NCBI GenBank assembly: GCA_024195585.1
Contig: SWBL01000227.1
Coordinates: 20,549 to 84,548 of the forward strand
Length of the DNA: 64,000 nt
From: Aureobasidium sp. EXF-3400
Taxonomy: Eukaryota > Ascomycota > Dothideomycetes > Dothideales > Saccotheciaceae
Direction: 5' to 3'
Shown here: one piece after another, positions 59,211-64,000 of the stretch
How the letters are laid out: each line of letters starts with the position of its first letter
How positions within the stretch are numbered: the first letter of the stretch is position 1
Notes under the pieces: model-generated
Database searches by the model: none
What the model was told of the DNA's origin: nothing
The model's input: only the letters and a program-made list of their open reading frames with translations
Program-made: the position numbers and the translations under genes

Positions 59211-60762
59211 TCAAACATTAACCTCGCTACTGGCACTCGTACTCGAAATCGGACTTGTCTTCCTAGGTTCCCCCGCCTCTGCTACCTTCTCTTCCATTTT
59301 TCTTCTCCTCAATTTGAAGATAGACCCTCCACACCAGATGACTGTCGGGATCACGCAGACGAATGAGACACATCCCAGTACGAGTGTCGCGGTACCCCAC
59401 CCGGCTCTCTCTTTGACCAATCCTGCAAGTAGTGGTCCAATCATAGTGCCACCAGCATAGGCCATATTGAACAAGCCATACGCCTGAGCGAAAGCACCAT
59501 TCTTGCCGAAGAAGCCGGCTGGTCGTTTAGCACCTTGTGCATCGACTGCATACGAGACTTCTGCCATCAGTGGTGTGAGTGAAAGAGTGACTCCGAGACC
59601 GATCAATGCGAGCAGTGCACAGAGCAACACCTTTTGGCGAATACCGTCATGGTCGACAAGACGCATCAGGATAAAACAAGGAGCGGTGATGATGAAGCCT
59701 GTCGTCGCTAGCCATCTGACTCCATGCTTATCTGCGTATTTGCCAATGAAAGGTCCAGTGAAAGATGGAATCGTGACAGCCAGGAAGATCAATCCAGCAC
59801 CAATCGAGTCCCAGCCCCAGAGTTCGTTGACGTACAGAGGTAAGATCGAGTCGAAGGAAGTAAGCAGCGCGGCGGAGATGAAGCAGCCGAACAGAGCGGC
59901 ATCGAGTCTGTACGACGCGAGTAGTGAAAAGACTCTAGGGAGCCGGCGTCGTCCCTGTGTCACGGCAGGTGTCTCAATTTCGGGTGTGTGACACTCCGGG
60001 TCAGCTTTGTGATCGTCTGTGCTGCCTTTGTGTTCGGCATCCGCGATTACTTCAGGTGGTTCTTTCCCCCATTTTGCAGCAACTGATCTTTCTATCATCA
60101 AGAGTCTGAGGATTGCATCGATGCCCAAAAGCGCAAAAGCCATTGCGAATACGGCATAGTATCCGGCCCTGTGAGACTACGTCAGTATGAGTATGCTTGC
60201 TTCCAACTTTTGATACAACGAACCGTTCAAACACGATTCCACCAAGCAAAGGACCAAGCAAGTAGGCCAAGGACATCGCAATGCCCACATACCCCATCGC
60301 CTGCCCGATCGACTCGGAGCCGACAGTGTCCTGTAGCAACGCCAGACCGACAACCCAAACAACCGCTGCTGAGAGACCTTGAAGGATACGACCAACGACG
60401 ATAAGAGCAAGACTGTTACCAACAACCAAGAATATAGTCGACCCAGCCAACGCCAGCAATCCGACCATAAAACTCCATCGACGTGAGTCGAATCGATCAG
60501 CAACCCAGCCACATATGGGTGCACCGATGAGCAAGGCGCCACCATAAACTGCCAAAAGTACTGAAATCATGGACTGAACACTATCCTCCGGAATGCCAGC
60601 ACGACCACTCAGAGCGAATGGCAGTACAGGCACGATGATACCGTACAGGAAGACATCAGTAAAGACCGCAGCCGCGACAGTACTGATGATCAACCACTTC
60701 GAACTTCGAACCTCGAGGAAGGCGGGAGGAGTGGTCTCAGTACCCGTCAACCACGCAAACAT
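59211..60762 (-). CDS. MFS transporter, DHA1-like
   Basis: Twelve-span drug/metabolite antiporter. Exons in transcript order are 60762-60224 and 60168-59211, giving 498 aa. The N-terminal loop is followed by the motif WLIISTVAAAVFTDVFLYGIIVP in TM1. The loop between TM2 and TM3 has the motif-A-like GWVADRFDSRR, and TM4/TM5 contain GRILQGLSAAVVWVVGL. The central cytosolic loop is acidic and His-rich. TM7 onward starts with ALFGCFISAALLTSFDSILPLYV. The junction gives FER|AGYYAV. The family includes vesicular-amine-transporter-like fungal MFS proteins, and the substrate is unknown. The convergent GMC oxidoreductase may belong to the same pathway. Confidence 0.88.
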
Positions 60763-61752
60763 ATTGGATGATATTGATGTCGTATAAAGTTATCCTTTGT
60801 GAAGCCTTGGATCGGGGGATTAAGACATGCTAATAAAGCAGAAAGAAGAGGCGAGGAAAGCGTGTAACTTAACAAGACATATTCTCGCAAAAGGATGTGG
60901 TCTTTTCTCTTTCTCTGACTCCTTCTGCAACAGCCTTCTTAGCCTTGATTATGCGCGTGAGTGCTTGAACCGCCTCATAGGTTTTGGCATCATTCGGCTT
61001 CCGCGCGCTGCGGAGAATTACTTGAGGTGATTTTAAAAAAAGTAAAAAAGTCCCGAGGCTTCGAGTCGTCATGATCCGCATGGACCTTCTACATGCAGCC
61101 TCGAGTCCATACTTGGCACCATATGGTCACCTAATCTACTGTTTATTCTCCTTTCCATCGCTCAGCCTTTGAAGAATATAGAACTGGCGCCTAAACAACA
61201 TACAACTATCGTTGCCCAAAGACGAAAACCGACATTGGGGCGGTGTAGATCTATTTTCCTAGCAGCGCATACTTATTGCTGGTGACGTGAAGGCTGCTGA
61301 AGAAAGATGCGGTGAGACTGTCGAACGGCGCAGCTCGTGCAGGTTTATCTGGTATAATGCTGCATAGCTGATGCAGTTGCGCTCGTGCAGCGCAGCGTGC
61401 GCATGAGGGATTCGGCAGTTGTGCCCAAAGCAGATGGCTCAACCATGGGTCGAGATAATGCGACCAAGTGTCAAGTCTGAGGAGGCTGTTTCTGCTTGCA
61501 GTTCAGAAGTTGCTATTCGCCAACCATGTGTTGGATGATGCGTTGCCTTGTATGTTTAAGGCGAAGCGTGAAAGGTGGACAGTGATCAGGGGTCGCATCG
61601 AGGTAAAGTGGAAATTATCACTACAAGACAGACAGTACGGGTTGGATCACTAGACAAAGGCCAAGGTCAGAAGGAGGGACGAGAGACGAAGTTCGACAGG
61701 AAGAAGCGGAGGGGTATCATAAAAGCAGCAGCGTTGTATATACATGGAAACG
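60763..61752. other. Intergenic region without supported genes
   Basis: Contains the MFS promoter side and the 3' region of the mitochondrial LysRS. Short frames only. Confidence 0.5.
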
Positions 61753-63465
61753 TCACGTCTGTCTAGTAGCAAGACCGACAACATTTCTCAAAGTACCAAA
61801 AGGCAAGACATCTCCGATGCGTTTTTGACCGGTGAAAAGCATGACCAGACGATCGATGCCCATACCCCAACCTCCAGTAGGAGGCAGTCCCCATTCCAGA
61901 GCCTCGAGGTAACTTTCATCCACCTCTGCTCGGCCATCGCCTTCACCATCGACTTCACGGTATTTGAGCTGCTCCACGAATTTCTCGCGTTGAGCGAATG
62001 GTGAGTTCTCCTCCTCGTACATGTTGGCATACTCGTTGCCTCGAATAAAGAGTTCGGCACGAGCAGATATGAGTTGAGAGGTTCTAGGACAGACGTAGGA
62101 TTTCGAAAGCGGCGACATGACAGCAGGGTGTTCGGTAATAAAGGTAGGGCCGATACAAAGAGGCTCAATGTATTGGCCGGCCAAGGCATCCAAGAGGCGT
62201 GGAAGTGTTGGTCTGGCAGGGACGGCGATGTTCATCTCAGTGAAGAGGTCCAGTAACTGTTGTGTCGCATTGTCGTTACCGAGATCTGGCAATCTTTTAC
62301 CCATCTCTTTTTCAACAGTGGGTATGAAAGGCAGACGTGGGAAAGGTCCTTGGAAAAGGTGAGCCGTGGCTGTGTCAAAGTTGACAGCAGTGTCAGCAAG
62401 ATGCTTGAAGTTTTCTTCACCCAACTTGCGCAATTCTTCATGCAGGCCAGATAGCAGATCCTCGGTCATCTGCATGAGATGATCCAGGTTGGCGAATGGC
62501 ATGTAAGACTCGCAGATGGTAAACTCGGGATTGTGTGTTGCATCCACGCCCTCATTGCGAAAGGCTGGACCAATTTCGTAGACCTTGCCTAAGCCACCAA
62601 CAACCAATCGCTTGAGCCACAGTTCTGGGGCTATGCGAAGGTTGAGAGTAGTGTCTTGCATTTCTGTAGCAATAGTCTCAAAGGGTCGGGCTACTGCGCC
62701 ACCAGCGCCTGCAGTCAGCAGAGGCGTGCTAACTTTGGAGTAGCCTTGGTTGTCGAAGAAGGTAGAGATGCCACGCTCGATGGCGGACCTGATCTTGAGC
62801 GTCTGTACGGCTTGACGATGAACCAACATGTCGACATGGGGCCTACGGGCGCGTGTCTCAGCATCATCGAGCTGGGCAGGAATCTGATGGAGTGATGGTG
62901 ATATGAGCTGTGGAAGCTCAGTCGCAAGAATACTCTCCTCTCCACCTTGAGCCTTGTGTGGATGACCAACAAAGGTATACCAATCACCTCGACGAACGAC
63001 GCGCTTGAAAGCATTGAACTGCTCACGAGGCACGCCGTTCTGGTCGAGGTGGGAGAAATTACAGATGGCTTGGGCGACACGATCATCTTGTTCTATGTCG
63101 ATGAAGACCAACTTAGAGCCGGCAGTGCGCACAGAGCGGACTCTGCCGGAAACGACAAAGCTATTGTCGAGCTTGGTAGCACCATTATCTAAAGTTGCAC
63201 AGCTCTTTTTCAAATCGTTCACGGATATTCTAGCGACATCATGACGCGGCGGTAGACGCGGCCAACAGTCTTGCAAAGACGTGTTGGCCTGTAGCTGAGC
63301 AATACGCTTCTCATAGTCGCCAGTCGGAGAATCCTTGACGGGTTTCTTCGAGGCCAGCCTGGTGTAGGCGGAGAAGCAGCGAGCATACGAGGGGTTCAAT
63401 TGCGAACGAAAGTCATTCTGGAGAACGGGCCGCAGGAAGCGGTAGACTTCGGCAGACCTTGGCAT
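61753..63465 (-). CDS. MSK1: Mitochondrial lysyl-tRNA synthetase
   Basis: Class II synthetase charging mitochondrial tRNA-Lys. Using the ATG at 63465, 570 aa. The N-terminus is basic and Ser-rich (targeting). The OB-fold anticodon-binding domain spans about residues 90-190 (VSGRVRSVRTAGSKLVFIDI). The catalytic core has motif 2 (FRNEGVDATHNPEFT) and motif 3 (GWGMGIDRLVML), with TGGWGMG near residue 540. The base before this ATG is a perfect TTCTCACAG acceptor, and an ATG directly followed by GTAAGT lies at 63662-63660. The transcript may therefore start with that ATG as a one-codon exon, adding a single Met, as in RPS25. Its promoter is shared with TIM10. Confidence 0.93.
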   Translation of the reverse strand: MPRSAEVYRFLRPVLQNDFRSQLNPSYARCFSAYTRLASKKPVKDSPTGDYEKRIAQLQANTSLQDCWPRLPPRHDVARISVNDLKKSCATLDNGATKLDNSFVVSGRVRSVRTAGSKLVFIDIEQDDRVAQAICNFSHLDQNGVPREQFNAFKRVVRRGDWYTFVGHPHKAQGGEESILATELPQLISPSLHQIPAQLDDAETRARRPHVDMLVHRQAVQTLKIRSAIERGISTFFDNQGYSKVSTPLLTAGAGGAVARPFETIATEMQDTTLNLRIAPELWLKRLVVGGLGKVYEIGPAFRNEGVDATHNPEFTICESYMPFANLDHLMQMTEDLLSGLHEELRKLGEENFKHLADTAVNFDTATAHLFQGPFPRLPFIPTVEKEMGKRLPDLGNDNATQQLLDLFTEMNIAVPARPTLPRLLDALAGQYIEPLCIGPTFITEHPAVMSPLSKSYVCPRTSQLISARAELFIRGNEYANMYEEENSPFAQREKFVEQLKYREVDGEGDGRAEVDESYLEALEWGLPPTGGWGMGIDRLVMLFTGQKRIGDVLPFGTLRNVVGLATRQT

Positions 63466-63662
63466 CTGTGAGAACACTGTTAGTCTCAGAATTGAGAAGG
63501 TGTATGTGTTATGCAGCGTGAGGTGTGAAATAGAGATCAGGATAATCGGTATGTTTGTGAAATCAACCCCCCGAAGGAGTCATTCGCAACGGTTCTTTAC
63601 AAATTTGGCTCATCATGGAATATGAATAGGAAAGGTGCAGCGGAAAAAGAAGGACTTACCAT

Positions 63663-63905
63663 TTGTCACAGCATGTTGTGTGGTGAAGAAGGAAAGAGAG
63701 TGGAAGGAAAGAGCAAGCAGTTGGAAGTTCCTGCTTGCAAAGAAATCCGAAGCTCCAGCCATGTGCGCTCATGTGGCCCAAGCTCAAGAGGTCCGCCGTG
63801 CAACTTTCTGACGATGATGGTGGATGCGCAACGTGCAATTCGAACTGTCAATTCATACACTTTTCACACTCTCATCCAAAAACAACCCACACAACTCATA
63901 TCAAA
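63663..63905. promoter_or_regulatory. Divergent promoter between mitochondrial LysRS and TIM10
   Basis: Two nuclear genes for mitochondrial proteins start 243 bp apart (if the upstream ATG of the LysRS is used), facing away from each other. No TATA box seen. Confidence 0.45.
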
Positions 63906-64000
63906 ATGTCTTTCCTCTTCGGTGGTGGTCGCCCCCAGCCCTCTTCAGCAGAGAAGATTGCCGCTGCTGAGGCCGAAATTGACATGGTCTCGGACATGTA
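63906..64000 (+). CDS. TIM10: Mitochondrial import chaperone Tim10 (3' truncated by window)
   Basis: Small Tim chaperone of the intermembrane space that escorts carrier precursors. Only the first 31 codons are in the window: MSFLFGGGRPQPSSAEKIAA, then AEAEIDMVSDM. This is the well-conserved N-terminus of fungal Tim10. The twin CX3C motifs lie beyond the edge. The start context is CAAAATG. Confidence 0.9.
   Translation, partial: MSFLFGGGRPQPSSAEKIAAAEAEIDMVSDM

Noticed and set aside
1..64000. CRISPR arrays, insertion sequences, bacterial operons, integrated viruses
   Set aside because: No direct-repeat arrays, no transposase, integrase or reverse-transcriptase frames and no terminal repeats were seen; the gene style is eukaryotic throughout.

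Overview
The window reads as nuclear DNA of a filamentous ascomycete (Pezizomycotina). The evidence is compact protein-coding genes with short introns of mostly 50-70 nt (GT-AG, donors usually GTATGT or GTAAGT), a fungal gene set (SIN3, IPL1-type Aurora kinase, TIP41, BIG1, ATP23, a hybrid histidine kinase, a fungal-rhodopsin-domain membrane protein, a DUF4045-gelsolin protein), split nuclear tRNAs and no operon logic. The mix looks like a Dothideomycete, possibly an Aureobasidium-like black yeast; that placement is an impression from protein style, not a computed result. All exon joins were made by eye from splice consensus plus reading-frame and family continuity, and each was checked for a total length divisible by three.

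Layout, left to right. 1-1.9 kb: 3' part of a probable STE20/germinal-centre kinase with six Trp-Phe repeats. 2.3-7.1 kb: SIN3 corepressor. 7.6-8.9 kb: mitochondrial ribosomal protein mS45 (Bot1 family) with a long intron that may hold a C/D snoRNA. 9.3-10.3 kb: SLC1-type acyltransferase. 10.3-12.4 kb: gene-poor DNA holding a decayed piece of a sugar/quinate transporter. 12.4-17.2 kb: SEC27 and PRO1 (minus). 17.5-21.2 kb: ATP23, Aurora kinase and TIP41, arranged around short shared promoters. 23.3-26.6 kb: MFS quinate/sugar permease and a polyol dehydrogenase, both plus strand. 27.1-30.4 kb: tRNA-Pro, BIG1 and RPS25. 31.4-34.4 kb: two unassigned proteins (one 3-TM, one with a CaaX end) and a 35-residue Cys-rich ORF. 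36.1-38.8 kb: hybrid histidine kinase, then 3.3 kb without a clear gene. 42.1-52.0 kb: FAF1, GNAT acetyltransferase, ARL2-type GTPase and the DUF4045-gelsolin protein. 53.1-54.4 kb: rhodopsin-domain protein; 55.8 kb: tRNA-Ser. 57.3-60.8 kb: tail-to-tail GMC oxidoreductase and MFS transporter. 61.8-64 kb: mitochondrial LysRS head-to-head with TIM10, which runs off the right edge.

Most genes are housekeeping (chromatin, secretion, translation, mitochondria, proline synthesis, ribosome assembly, mitosis, TOR signalling). The accessory part consists of the transporter/dehydrogenase pair, the GMC/MFS pair, the histidine kinase and the unassigned small or lineage-specific proteins. I did not find a clear undescribed multi-gene system. 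The most checkable novelties are the transporter relic, the GMC enzyme with a missing second catalytic His, possible intronic C/D snoRNAs, the Cys-rich micro-ORF, and an inverted repeat whose arms differ mainly by transitions.
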